Below are positions 40,051 through 52,519 of a stretch of DNA of 64,000 nt, piece after piece; position 1 is the first letter of the stretch, and each line of letters begins with the position of its first letter. Source of the stretch: Macrotis lagotis (lineage: Eukaryota > Chordata > Mammalia > Peramelemorphia > Peramelidae); contig NC_133666.1 in NCBI RefSeq assembly GCF_037893015.1, forward strand, positions 619,242,974 to 619,306,973, in the 5' to 3' direction. A program made the translations under genes and the position numbers. The notes under the pieces were generated by a model that worked only from the letters and a program-made list of their open reading frames with translations, did not search any database and was not told where the DNA came from.

Positions 40051-41100
40051 TTGTGCATCTCCTGTTGGCTGCTAAAGGGGCAAGGCTTAGCGACTTGGGG
40101 ACCTAGAACCAAACTGACCCCTTTTTTTTTACTTCTGCACCTTTATAGGGGTTAATTGGCTCCTATCCCCCCCCCCCAAATATTGTGGGCTAAACTAAGA
40201 CCTACAACAACCTGGAGGGGATGGAGAGCTTCAGAGATAGCAATGGGGGAAATGATAGCCTACTCCCAAAGTCGACAAAGGGGTCTGGATGGTGACACTA
40301 GGGTCACCGCCAGTAATGGTTAGAGATGCAAGTCTTAGTCATCAACAAAGAAGCACGTAGTAGGACTGTCAAGGGGAGGCAAATTCCAAGGACAGTTGCT
40401 TAGGATGGGGTAGCAGAGAGCCATCTTAGCCAGCACCCCCATCCCCATCCACATGTTATACATAGGAGCCCTGGAGGCTCCATCAGGGAGCAGCTTTCAC
40501 TGTGTTCAAAACCTTAGCCTTTCCGAGGCTCCCCAAGCCTAGAGCTGTGGCAGTCCTCTGAGGATATGTCCTTTTTAATGCCACGTGTGATATAGCCACC
40601 CCTTCACACACAAGGCCTTTCACCCATGTCCCCTTCACCTCTTTCCTGTACTCCTCTGATCGAGTTCCCGCCATATCCTTACCCACCTCTCTTTTTCTCC
40701 TCCCCAGTCACATGCACTGGATAAGGGCCTGCTTGTTCTCTCCTCTTGCTGGGAGGAGCCTGTGAGCCCTAGTGCTGGAGTTAGCTAGGGCTTGTCATAG
40801 CTTTTTAATCTTCAAAATGGGGAAAAAACTGACCACTTTTTATATTAAAAAATCTAGAGCCAGTTTTAAAAGCCAGACCATAAGGGGGGCACCAGGGCCA
40901 GAAGCTGGTGAGTGACTGGCTCTTAACTGGTCAGGGGAGTGGGAAGGATGCTCCTTAAGAGCACATAATTATGACTGCCATCCAGGAGCTAGGTTGAAAG
41001 CCTGCCTTGAGATGTTAGCTAAGTAACCCTTGGGGGTTGAGCCAAGAAAGATATGAAAAAATAAATTTATAGATCACTCATGGGTTTGAAGAAGGGTTTT
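40051..41100 (+). other. TIGD5: TIGD5 3' UTR
   Basis: Unique, non-repetitive sequence without a coding frame between the stop codon and the first good poly(A) signal. Contains a T8 run near 40125 and a C run near 40170. Confidence 0.5.
41060..41065 (+). terminator. TIGD5: Candidate TIGD5 poly(A) signal
   Basis: AATAAA about 1.0 kb after the stop codon, followed within 50 bases by a GU-rich stretch (tctggctctgtgtgggg). Other AATAAA copies occur further downstream, so a longer 3' UTR is possible. Confidence 0.5.
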
Positions 41101-42346
41101 TTAGTCTGGCTCTGTGTGGGGAAAATTCTGTAGCATCTGGACTGTCCTAGGGAATGAACATAAGACCCCAGGATTCATCCCTAGTTTCTGTAACCAACTT
41201 TGGGTTGTAGATTTGTTCAATTTTTCTTGGTCTGATTTTTGTGAAAGGGATTTTGTGTGTGGTTTGGGATTTTGTTTTTGTTTTTAAAGAAAAATATCAC
41301 TTTAAACAATTTTACTATAAATTTTTGGAGTGTCTGAATTTGGGGCCCCTGTGAGCCTCCAGATAACTTGAAAATAACCTGTTTTTAGTCCATCATGTTT
41401 GTGGTGGTCAGCTATGGCATGTTTTCCCCTGAGTGTTTACAGACTGTGCCAACTAATGGGCTTTGGGAAATTATCCAGTTTCTCTGTAATCAAAGTTAGG
41501 ACATTCTTCTAGGAATCAGTCACTGAATTTTTAGGGTGTTGGTATTAAAAGTGAGGAGAGTGGGGCCAATGGAAAAATCTCAATTGCCTTATTAACTTTG
41601 CCTTTCTCTAGAACAGATTGGTCCTCTTCACTTGGATTCCTGGTGGGAAAAGATCCTTTGCCAATAATCACTTCTCATGAGTGGACTTTGTCAGGTAGAC
41701 TACTTTGCAAAGGACACAAAAATAATGTGCTAGGGTGAAGGTACAATTTGGTGTGAGTCTGAAGGAATATTGGCAGCTTTTATCCTCTGAGCAAAATAGT
41801 CAGGATAGAGCTGCCTGGAAATGAGGGGAAAATATCCCAGGTGTCTTGTGTCTGTGACATTTACACTGTCTAGTAGTCAGACCTAATACAGTAGTTGAGG
41901 ATTCATTGTAACTCAGTTGGGGTTGTGGATAGGATTTAAAGAGAATTTGAAAGAAATCTATCTGGTTCTCACAGAATACAGAAACTACTCAGCTGGGGTT
42001 AATTGGCAGCTAACTTTCTGACTCTCTAGCCATTCTCTGTCCTTACTTTCTAATTCCAACCCTTAACTTCCCCACCCTTTTTATAACTGTGAGAACTTTG
42101 AAAACAGGGAGTCAATATGGATTTTGAAAGGAAACAAAATGCCTCACACATTCCCTTAAATTAGTCATAATTCAGTTTTCATGCAATTCTTGAAAAGCTA
42201 TTTTCCTTGGATACCACAAGTTTGAACATTCCCTCCTGAACTGTTTTAAGAGATCATCAGGGTAGTATAGAACACATAGAGATTGGTTTGCAGGAAAAAT
42301 GGTATTTTGAATGAAGGTACCATCTGATCTTCAACAAAATTTATTA

Positions 42347-42667
42347 AGGTGGCACAGTACATAGAGCACCAGCCCTGGAATCAGGAGGATTTGAGTTCAA
42401 ATTCGGCCTCATACACTTGATACTTACTATGCAACCTTGGGCAAGTCACTTAACCCCATTGCCCCACAAAACAAAACCATGCCTTGCATCTAGAGCCATC
42501 TCTAGTCATCCTGATTCATATCTAGCTACTGGACCCAGATGACTCTGGAGGAAAAAGTGAGACTGGTGACAACACAGCTTCCCCTCACTTAAATCCAAAT
42601 CATGTGCTTATCATGGCATCACTTCCATGTTGTTGTCTTCTTTGAAAGTGAAGGACAAACACTATGA
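42347..42667 (+). mobile_element. tRNA-derived SINE with RTE-like long tail
   Basis: Head 'aggtggcacagtacatagag' then, instead of an A tail, about 190 bases of tail with 'cagatgactctggaggaaaa', 'cttcccctcacttaaatcca', 'agtgaaggacaaacac'. The same tail occurs at 45.2-45.4 and 49.4-49.5 kb. The tail's origin from an RTE LINE is from memory of marsupial repeats. Confidence 0.8.
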
Positions 42668-42794
42668 CCTCTAATGTAAAGTGATAATAATTTGAAAAGT
42701 ATAAAGTATATTGTGAGGTCCAAGTAATAAGGAAAGCCTTATTATTGTTTGAGAGATTTACTGACAAAAAATGGTTTTGGGGTATTCTTTATCT

Positions 42795-42995
42795 ATAGCT
42801 AACATTCATGTAGCACTTTGCAAAGTATTTTTAAGATAACTTATTTGGTCCTTACATTAATCTTTTGAGGCTGGTGCTGCTATTGTCCCCATTTTACAAA
42901 TGAGGAAAACTGAGGTTAAGTGATTTGCCTGAGGTCACACAGTTTGTAATTATCTAAATTGGGATTAGATTTTGGGCCTGCCTTGACTCTGGGTT
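42795..42995 (-). repeat. MIR SINE
   Basis: 'catgtagcactttgcaaag', 'tgtccccattttacaaatga', 'aggtcacacagtttgtaat'. Confidence 0.7.
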
Positions 42996-43524
42996 TTTAA
43001 AGAATGAATGGGAATGTAAAAAAGACAAAGGGGATAGAGGGAAGATGTTCTGGAAACAAAGATGCATAAGCATAGAGGCAGGAAAACATGTTCAGACATA
43101 CTTGAATTATGTTCTTGGTATGAAATCTAGAGAGGGAGTTTGGAAAGGTGAGCTGGTACCAGATTTAGCTTTAAGTGCCAGAGAAAGTAATTTAACTTTA
43201 GTTTAAAATTGGAAACTACTGAAAATGTTTGGCAGAGGAGTGGCGGGAGAGAGTATTCTAGCAATAGGAAGAGGACTGTATTAGAGGGAAGGTGGAAATA
43301 CCTGTTAGGTTATCCTAATGAGCCCCAAGAGTAGATAGGAATGTCAGTGGAGTGGCAGTGGGGACAAAAGAGGATCTGAAATACGAGAGATGGAGCTAAG
43401 CATGAGAAGTGAATGTCAGAAGAACAAGTTATAGGTTGCAAATGTGGCAGATGAAGTATTCTGTTGTTCCATTTTGGAGAGCTTATTAAGAAGCCAGAGT
43501 TGCAGGCCTGCTGTAGCCATGGGA

Positions 43525-43685
43525 TAGAATTTTAGTTTTGAACTGGAAGGACCCTTTAGTTCAAACTCCTCACAAATGAAACTGAATCCCATAGAAGGTG
43601 CCTGAAATCACACATGTAATAAATAGAAGAGCTCGAAATGGAACCCAAAGTCTTCTGACTCAAATCTAGCCATCCTTTCTCAACT
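43525..43685 (-). repeat. MIR/Mar-type SINE
   Basis: 'gaactggaaggaccctttag', 'tcaaactcctcacaaatga', 'aacccaaagtcttctgactc'. Confidence 0.55.
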
Positions 43686-44262
43686 CAGAAACTCAGAACC
43701 TTGAGTAAGCAGAGAAGCACTGGCTATCAGAAATAGAATATTAGGACTTGCTAGAAAGGTGATAGGATTTGACTTTGTGAAGTAGCTACAGAATCTGACC
43801 TGAGGCTTAAATGGGACTTGACAGGAGCTTTCCTCTGCTTTTTCTGTAATTACTTTTTGCTTGGAAGTGCAGACCTTTTCTAATGATATATTTTCACTAC
43901 TTCTGCAATGTTTGCACATCAGATCCCCCACCCAGTGAATGGAAAAGATTGGAAGTGCTTTGATCAGTGGTTAGCCAGGCCACAGGTTGAGTAACATAGC
44001 CTGTCACCTGAGGCAGGTAAAACAGTTCTTTGCCATTCACTGAACCTTTCTAGTATCCTCACTCCTGTACCTAAGCAGGCCTGGACTTTGGGGAACATTC
44101 TCAAATTAAACAAACTTTTACCCAGTATAAGAAGGGCAGCATAGTCTAATGAAAGGTATTTTGGCTTTGGAGTCAGGATGCCAGAGTTCTGAATCCTAGT
44201 TCTCCTGCTATATACAGAGGTATACAAAGATGGACTTAGATAAGCTTTTAAGGTCCCTCCTG

Positions 44263-44460
44263 ATGAAATATCCAGGGCTGGAATCAGGAAGACCCAAGTT
44301 CAAACCAGCCCCAGACATTCATTGACTGTGACTCTGGACAAGTCACTTAACCCTGTTTGCCCTAGTTTCCTTATCTGTAAAATAAGACACTGCTGTGTCG
44401 TTGCAAAGAAAAACCCAAAGAGGATCATGAAGAGTTGTACAAGACTGAACAACAACATTA
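44263..44460 (+). mobile_element. tRNA-derived SINE with 'gactgaacaacaaca' tail
   Basis: 'ggctggaatcaggaagaccc', 'agtttccttatctgtaaaat', 'caaagaggatcatgaagagt', 'gtacaagactgaacaacaac'. The tail matches the RTE (BovB-like) 3' end used by marsupial SINEs. Confidence 0.75.
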
Positions 44461-44479
44461 TTAAATCCCATAATCCTAG

Positions 44480-44725
44480 GAATTAGTTGTGATTATTCAC
44501 CAATGTCCAACTCTTTGTGACCTCAGCCAAGTAAAGTAATCTGATTTGAATTCAAGCCTAGCATTCTTGCCTACCTAGCTACCCAGATACTGGAGTGGTT
44601 TGCCACTTCCTCCAGCTCATTGTACAGATGAGGAAATTGAGGCAAACTAGGTTAAGTGACTGCCTATGGTCACACAGCCATTAAGTGGGATAGAATCTGG
44701 ACACAGGTCTAGCCATTCACCCAGT
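44480..44725 (-). mobile_element. Same SINE family, reverse copy
   Basis: 'caatgtccaactctttgtgacc', 'actggagtggtttgccactt', 'cagatgaggaaattgaggc', 'ggtcacacagccattaag'. Lies tail-to-tail with the preceding copy, about 20 bases apart. Confidence 0.75.
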
Positions 44726-45112
44726 TCTCTGAAAGAGTCATGAGCCAGGAATTGAGAGACCCAGGTTGAACTCTTGGTTATATTCTTTATTATGGATAAG
44801 AGGCAGACAGGTCCCTACACCTTTCCTATAAAATGAGAATAATCCTCCCTTTACTAACTATTTCATGGAATAATTAAGGTTTAAAAGTGATTTTTTTTTT
44901 AAATAGAAAAACCAGCTACTTAGATTACTTCACCTCTCTGTGCTTTAATTTCTCCAATTATTAAAACTAGGAGGTTGGGCTAGTCTGGGATGCTTCAAAT
45001 TTTTTTTTATTAAAAAGGAGCTTGTCAGTTACATGAAAACTTAGATCCTGTTAGTGGAGACCCTACACTATGGAGGGGGAGAGGTACCTCTGCATGCTTA
45101 GCTTCAATCCCC

Positions 45113-45411
45113 AGGCAGCTAGGTGGCACAGTGGATAGAGCACTGGCTTTGGAGTCAGAAGGACAGGAGTTCAAATCCAGTCTCAGACACTTGCCACTTA
45201 CTAGTTATGTGACCTTGGGCACTTAACCCTGATTGCCTCACATCCAGGGCCATCTCCAGTCATTCTGATTCATATCTGGCCACTGGATGGCTCTGGAGAA
45301 GAAAGAGAGGCAGGTTACTTAGTACAGCACCCCCTCATTCAAATCCAGTTCTTGTGTTTGTCATGACACTACCTCCCAGATGTCATGGTCTTTAAGAATG
45401 AAGACTATGAT
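45113..45411 (+). mobile_element. tRNA-derived SINE with RTE-like long tail
   Basis: Head 'aggcagctaggtggcacagt', then tail 'ctccagtcattctgattcat', 'acagcaccccctcattcaaa', 'gatgtcatggtctttaagaa'. Confidence 0.85.
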
Positions 45412-45959
45412 ATCCTCTGTCACCACCCTGACTCTCAGAAAATCCTAGAGAGGGTGGTGCCATCATTAACCTAAAGAAGTGCAATGCCTTACACAAATGA
45501 GAGGTAGAATAACTTAAGATTTGGGCTATGTGCTTGCATCTACATGGGGCTGTTGTGAGGCTCTGATCTTTCCCTGGAACTCTGTGAGCAAGCACGAGCT
45601 GCTCTAGCCTGGGAGTAGTGCTCTCAGAAGCTAAGTGAAGCTAGAAAGAAAGAACCAATGTAAGGTTTTAGAAAAATCTAAATTTGAGGGTCAGAGCATC
45701 TGGGTTTGAGTCCTGGCTCACTACACGTATAACCTTTAGTGAGTCATCCCTTTTAGAGTTACATTTTTCCTCTGTAAAAATAATAGGGTTACACCACATG
45801 ATCTCTAAGGAACCTTCCAGTCCCTGTTCCTTTGAAGGTAAAACTTTCTACCTCTAGTCCTATACATTGCTAAAAATGATGGACAGTGTCCATGTCATTG
45901 CTTCCCTATAGACCTCAACTTTGTAGCTCAACAGAGACAATTCAGAGACACCATGTTTT

Positions 45960-46145
45960 GAGGGGTAGAAGTGGTAAATGGCAGCATTGGAAGACACTTC
46001 ATAGGATTCAACCTAACACTTTTACAGGGAGTTAAAGAAGCTAAGGCCTAAAGACTGTGACCATGGAGGACAAGATAGGATTTGAATTCAAGGCTCCTGA
46101 CTCTGAAGCCTTCCACTTAGGGAAATATCAACAAATATGCTTGTT
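45960..46145 (-). repeat. MIR/Mar-type SINE
   Basis: 'ggaagacacttcataggatt' and 'ggatttgaattcaaggctcc' fit a worn reverse copy. Confidence 0.45.
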
Positions 46146-47264
46146 AACCTTTAAAAAAAGGTTATACAGACTAAAATATACTAGCTGAAGGTGGGGTTCA
46201 GGAAGGGGAGCAGGGAGAATTAAGCAGTACCTTAGTTAAACTTCAAAAGTTTCTAGGAGGTAAAGGGAGAAGGGGACACATTTTAGGCAGATTCCTGGAG
46301 GTTCCATCTAATTATGAAATTCTGCAAATGAAAGAAAAGTCATATACTCAGGTATACCCAGCAATTTAGTGGTGGAGCCAGGTCTGGACAACTCTGGTTT
46401 CCTGACTCCCAGAGTCCAGTAACTTTTTCCCTTCACATTACTCAGTTTTCCTCGCAGAGAGGGGAAGCATCAAAGCACAAACTATTACTATTATAGCCGT
46501 CACTACCATCCTCTTTTGCAGCTGTTTGGCCCTGTTACCATTTGAACTAGAAACATTCTTGAACACTTCACTGAGAACTTGATAAATTTGTGGAGCATAA
46601 GACCTTAATGTCTGCAGTTCCACCTTCTCTCAAAGAGCATCCTAGCCAGAGAATATGGACCTAACAGTCTCCTGGAAAGTTTACATACTAAACTTCCCTC
46701 TTCAGGTAAAAACAACCTGTTACAGAGACCAATCTAAGACTAAATGAGGTACTCTTTGGGCTAGGATCAATGGGAGGAGAACTTTACAAAGAGGCAGATT
46801 TCAGCTTTGTGGAAAAAACTAATGAGAAATGGTCAGCCAAGGAATAAGGTTCCTTACTACTGGAGGTGTTAATATAGAAGCTGGATGAACAACTGGCCAA
46901 GGATATGGTAGAGGAGTTTTGACTAGTGGGGGTCCCTGACAGTCCTACAATTTTATAATTCTGTGAGTTAAGCACTGTGATCATTTTTGCCTAAAAAGGG
47001 GATCCTATACTTGGAATCAGAAGACATGGCTATTTGCCTAAACTTAACATAAGCAACCTATGTCATCTTTTGGATCCTCAAGTTTTCCCAAATTTAAAAT
47101 GAAGGCATTAACAGAAACTATCTGTCTTGCAGCTCTAAAATCCTTATAACCTATGGACTAGTTTGCTTTTTTGTCAGCAGTTCAGGGCTTGACTTTTCTA
47201 GGTGAAGTGAAACAAAATCTTCTGCATCAAGCCCTGATCTGCATTGCTGCTTTAATAAATATTT

Positions 47265-47460
47265 GATATTGGTATAAATCTTCACATTTCCATCATATTA
47301 TCTGATTTCAATTTTGTAAGATAGGTAGTACAACTATTAATCTACCAATGAAGAAACTGAGGCAGATTGTGGTTTGTGCCAAATTGCACAGTACATGAAG
47401 CAGAACTGGGATCTAATTCCAAATCCATTGTCTCTCTCCCCACTATAGCAACAGTTACTT
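47265..47460 (-). repeat. MIR SINE
   Basis: 'catcatattatctgatttca', 'aatgaagaaactgaggcaga', 'agaactgggatctaattcc'. Confidence 0.6.
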
Positions 47461-48349
47461 CAATGCCATAGCTTTTGATGTTTTTGGAAGTCTATGTCCA
47501 AATAATGGCCCCCTCACAGCATCAACATTATCCTTCCATGTACCTAAACTTCACTTCCCTGTCTTTCCATGGAAGGCTAAGACAGGGTCTAGAGGGTGTT
47601 AGCCTAACAATCAATTGCAAATATAGCAGAGAGTTGAGGATCCTGGATTTTAGTTCTATACATGCTCCTTTATAACTGTGTAATCTTAGGCAGGGCATGT
47701 CACCTCCCAAGGGCTGCTTTTCCCAATTATAAATTAAGGGATTTGGAGACAGAGGTCCTAGATTCAAATTCGAGCTTTCACATGTGGGGCATATCATTTA
47801 AGCTTTCTGAACCTCAAAATTTTCTCTACAAAATAAAGATGTTGACTTATGATGACCTCCAAGGACCCCCTCAGTTCTAAATTTCTGATCCTATGGTCCC
47901 CACCAAGAATCTGTAATTTCTGAGGGCTGCATTGAGGAAGATATGTTTCTAAGCAAAGAATTCAGGGTCAGAAAGATCTTAAGACTGATCTAATGTTTTG
48001 CTTCTGTTACTGGAGGGTATTTGGTAGGGTTCAAGCTAAGGAGGCAGTTTTGAATTGTGGAAAGGACATGTATAATGGACATGTCAGCATGAAAGCTGGG
48101 TTCTGTCAGTATCCACAGGAGTTCAGACATTGTCCCACAGTTCTGCTCAGCCATAGGGCCTGATCATTGAAGTGCTCCTGTGGATCATGTAGTTGAGAGG
48201 TGTACAGAGCTGAGAGAAAATGTTTCCTGGAGGGCACAGCTGAAATGCTTGATAAACATTGCTTATTAGCCTACTGTTCTTTCTAGTGGTGTCCCTGCCC
48301 CTTCCCCTAGGCTTCCAAGTTAGAAGTAGATCATAACATCCAGAGTGAA

Positions 48350-48480
48350 AGAACCCTTAGAGATCATCTATCCAACACCCAGAGAGAAGTGACTTGCCTA
48401 ATGTCATATAGGTTGCAGAGCTGGGATTCAAATCAAGTCTTCTGATTCCAAATGGAGTGCTCTTTCCACTACAAAATGAA
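48350..48480 (-). repeat. MIR/Mar-type SINE
   Basis: 'aacccttagagatcatcta', 'agagctgggattcaaatca', 'agtgctctttccactaca'. A second old repeat ('ttattaagtgcttaccatat') abuts it at 48490. Confidence 0.6.
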
Positions 48481-49252
48481 TAAAAAGTCAATTATTAAGT
48501 GCTTACCATATGCAAAGCACTGGACATGCTAATAAGAAAATCTGCTCTCAAGTTTCTCACAAATCTAAAATGGGGCAGACAGCACACATAGATTTTGTTA
48601 AGAAGGGCCCTGAAGGTTCTTGGGTTGAAGGAGCCAAGTATGTGGCATTTCATCTTATGACCTTGAAGCATTTGATAATTCCAAGAAACTTGATGTCAAG
48701 AACCTCCTTTTCTAGGTCTTTGGTAGCTCTGGATTCTGAGATGGTGGCTACAGTGCCTGTGGAAGCCTTATGCCTTGGATCCACAAGGCTTGATTCTGTA
48801 GATGATGGGTTTTGTGTTCTGAAAGGATGGAGGCTCCTATTCCTGGGACTGAGAGGAGGCAGTGGTTTTACTTGATACATGCCATCTCTTACCCTCCCCT
48901 CAAGATAATTTGATACTTCCTCATTTCAGGTCTTCTCTAGTCCCACATCCATTTTTGGGCCTAATCTATATAACTACCCTGATGGAGACAGGATTCATAT
49001 GGCCTATTCCCTCAAATCAAGTTTTTCCCCATCCCACTGTTCTATTTCACAGGTTGTCTTGCAAGGGAGTAAGGAAAGTGGGGAACACAAGAGTAAAACT
49101 GATTCCTTTGCCACACCATCCTTCCTAGGTGTAATCATTGCTAAGTTGCCTTTTAATCTCAGTGCTTCAGCATTCCCTTCTGCAAAATAAAAAAGTTCCC
49201 TTACTACCTCTGTGACTTTACCTGGATGAGCCTGTTTCCTCATTTATAATAT

Positions 49253-49528
49253 AGGCAGCTAGGTGGCACAGTAGATTCAGGAGGATAGGAGTTCAAATTT
49301 GGCCTCAACACTTGACACTCTATGACCTTGGACAAGTTGCTTAACCCTGCTTTTCTCCCATCCAAAGCCACCTCCAGTCATCTTGATTCATATCTGGCCA
49401 CTGGATCCAGATGGCTCTGGAGGAGAAAGTGAGTCTGGTGACTTAGCACAGCACCCCCTCACTCAAATCCAATTCATATGCTTTTGTCATGGCATCACTT
49501 CCCCTTTGAGAAGGAAGGACAAACAATA
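49253..49528 (+). mobile_element. tRNA-derived SINE with RTE-like long tail
   Basis: Shortened head 'aggcagctaggtggcacagt' joined early to 'aggaggataggagttcaaat'; tail 'ccagatggctctggaggaga', 'acagcaccccctcactcaaa', 'gaaggaaggacaaacaa'. Confidence 0.85.
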
Positions 49529-49764
49529 GATCAGATTCTGCCCATGTCATGCTGTCATAAGGGGAATAATGAGCTCTAGAAATCTGAACTATTTCTTGAC
49601 TTGCCTAATTTTCAAAATGTTTTGTAGTTTGACCAGTATAGGGCAGATCTCGTATTATGATCAATGGCTAGTTTGGAGAAAAGTTTGGCTCAGTATGATA
49701 AAGAATTTTCTACCACTCAGCAAGCCTACATGACAAGAGCAGTCTGAGGTGACCTTCCAGTTAA

Positions 49765-49885
49765 GATAGAATCACAGATGGAAAGCTGGAAGGGACCTCA
49801 GAACATCTAATCTCATTTCACAGCTGAGAAAACAAGACCCATGGATATTGTGACTTGCCAAAGGTCACAGGTCAAGCAGAGACCA
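49765..49885 (-). repeat. MIR/Mar-type SINE
   Basis: 'agctggaagggacctcagaa' , 'ttcacagctgagaaaacaag', 'gtgacttgccaaaggtcaca'. Confidence 0.6.
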
Positions 49886-50827
49886 GACATTTGTCATGTG
49901 TATGAAGTACCAAATGGATGACACCTGAACTCCCCTTTAACCTATGAGAATTTCTCCAGGGATCCAGTCTAGGAGCTAGGCACTTCCTCTGCAGGCTCGT
50001 ATACATCTCTCAACCCAATCAAGAGTTTTTGAACTTGGCAAGATAAGGAAAAGCCCAACTGAGGACCAAGTTGCTGCAGAAAGTGAGTTGAGGTCAAGGG
50101 AGTCTCCCATCTTTCTCATCAGTTAAATGCTCTCCACCTGGAAGTATAAGATTTTAAAGGTCCCTTTTAAGCTGTATGATTCTAAGACCCTTTTAAAAAG
50201 GGTATTGGCAAACAGGACTACCTCTAGAGGAAGCCAGAGGTCATGTCATGTAAGGATTGAAGGAACGAACAGTCAGACTGGAGCAAAGACCCTAAGGGAG
50301 ATGGAATAGTTCTCTACAAGTGTTGAGTTGGAACTATTGGGGGTGGGATAAGCTTATACTGTGTAACTACTAAAGTTGGAACTATGGGAAAAAATTACTG
50401 TAGAAAATTTTCAGCTTGAAATAAAGATTTCTAGTCACAAAAGAACAGGTTGCTTCAAGCATTAAATTCATTGGAAATATTTATTCAGAAAACAAAGTAG
50501 TCACAGGGAAAGAATTATGTAAGCCTACCTACATGGTCCCCACTTATATTTGAATTTGACCCCTCTGTTCTAGGTAACTAAGACTATGGGTTGCAAAGTA
50601 TATCTACTTGCATTTGGAACAGCAGTTTCCTTACTAGAGGGGACTCCAAGATCAATGAAATAAGTCCAATCCCTATTCCTATCCTTTTCCATAAAGGAAA
50701 CAAGCCGTTCTTTTAGGTTTTCTTCACCAAACCAAAAAATTCTTACCATGGTTTGGTTTTTTTTTGCACTCATACTTTTTTAAGTTCCAACAAGAAATTT
50801 GCCAGCAGTTCTAAGGCACAGGTTGTA

Positions 50828-51053
50828 TTAATCACTCTGTCACCTTTTTGATGGCATTTTCTTAGCAAAAATACTGGAGTTGTTTGCCATTTCTCTCCCC
50901 AGGGTCCCCATTTTACAATTGAAGAAATTGAGGCAAAGGTTAAGTGACTTGCCCAAGTACTCACAGCTAGGTGTCTGAGGCTGGATTTGATCTCAGGTCT
51001 CACTGACTCAAGCTCAGTACTCTTATCCACTTCGCCACCTACCTGCCTCAAAT
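50828..51053 (-). mobile_element. tRNA-derived SINE, RTE-tail family, reverse
   Basis: 'tttcttagcaaaaatactgg', 'tttgccatttctctccccag', 'agtgacttgcccaagtac', head 'cttcgccacctacctgcctc' at right. Confidence 0.75.
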
Positions 51054-51525
51054 GAAGCACTACATAGTGTCCTCTCACTTCAGTTTTCCATCTAGCCAAA
51101 AATGAGCATTGGGAATGAAAACTAGTCAGCATCATTCATTCAGCATTATTCATAGCCACTTTAGGAACAGTAGATAAAGTTGGAAAAAAAGATCACCTAA
51201 TCCAAGGGCCACTGGATCCAGATGGCTAGGGTTTAATTTTGATAATAGCATTTCAATAAAACTGCCTTCCCTTAGGATACATCCATTTTATGCATTCAAA
51301 AACATTCTATAAAGAGGACCAGACTGCCAAAGAGATCCAGGATTCCAAAACAAAAAAAAAAAAAGCTTATGAACTTTTGAATTTACAGATGAGAAAACTG
51401 AGGCCCAGAGAAGTCACTTGCTCAACAAAGTTGAAAGCTAGAACAACAAGTTTTTTCCTAGGCCTCAGTGCCTCAAAACTAGAGTGATCAGTTGGATCCT
51501 TTGGTGCCCAAGATTCGTTGTTTTG

Positions 51526-51680
51526 CGGGGTGGCTAGGTGGCGCAGTGGATAGAGCACCAGCCCTGGAGTCAGTAGTACCTGAGTTCAAATCCAGCCTCA
51601 GACACTTAATAATTACCTAGCTGTGTGGCCTTGGGCAAGCCACTTAACCCCATTTGCCTTGCAAAAACCTGAAAAAAAAA
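51526..51680 (+). mobile_element. A-tailed tRNA-derived SINE
   Basis: Close to full length from 'ggggtggctaggtggcgcag' to 'tttgccttgcaaaaacctg'; flanks attc(g/a)ttg(t/c)ttt at 51513 and 51681. Confidence 0.92.
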
Positions 51681-52519
51681 ATTCATTGCTTTGGAAGAGC
51701 AGTATTGTTCAAGGTGCTGGTTAAAGTAAGGGGCTATGATTACTCAGGCAAAGTTTTATTCTATTGCAAGACAAAGTTGACTATTAGTTTCTCTGTCAAA
51801 GAGAGGAAATCTTGCTAAAGACCAAACAGTTCATGGCCAGCAGAGTTTGGTTTTGAGTGTTGTTCTCTGAATTCAATCTGGAGCTCTTTGCTTGAAGTCC
51901 TGAAGCAAAATGGGTAGAAAGACCCTGGACTTCAAATCAAGAGATTTGATTTCAAGTCTTGCTTTTGATACATAAGCTGTAAATTTGTCAATTGTAAAAT
52001 GGGGGTATAACACCACTGCACTGCCAATCTCACAGAGTGACATAAAGTCAGACTAAAAATGTTTTGGCAAACTAAAAATGTTTTAAGAAATGAAAGGCTC
52101 CTTTGCCAACTCTTAATATGCACTGAGCTTCACCCTAATGTGAGAAATGGGAAGGTTCTCACCTGCTGCCTATTTCAATGCAACCAGTGATTAATGATTA
52201 ATCAAGTTATATGTTTAGTTACAAATCAACTTTTTTTTTTCAAACACTGGGCTAAAAGCAGAGCATATTATCCAATTTAAAGAAGACACAAAAACTGGAC
52301 ATACATTTTGTACAAGAATGCCATTATGGCACTTAATAAGCTACAATGATGGGATGAATATAACATCACATGAAAAAGAGATAAACGTGAAGTCTTGTAT
52401 TTGGGTTAACAAAAATTAATAGGATTGGGGAGATATGGCCAGACAGCAGTTTGTGTGGAAAAGATCTGGAACTTTTAGTAGACTGCAAGGTCAGTATGAG
52501 TCAACAATGAAAATTCTAA

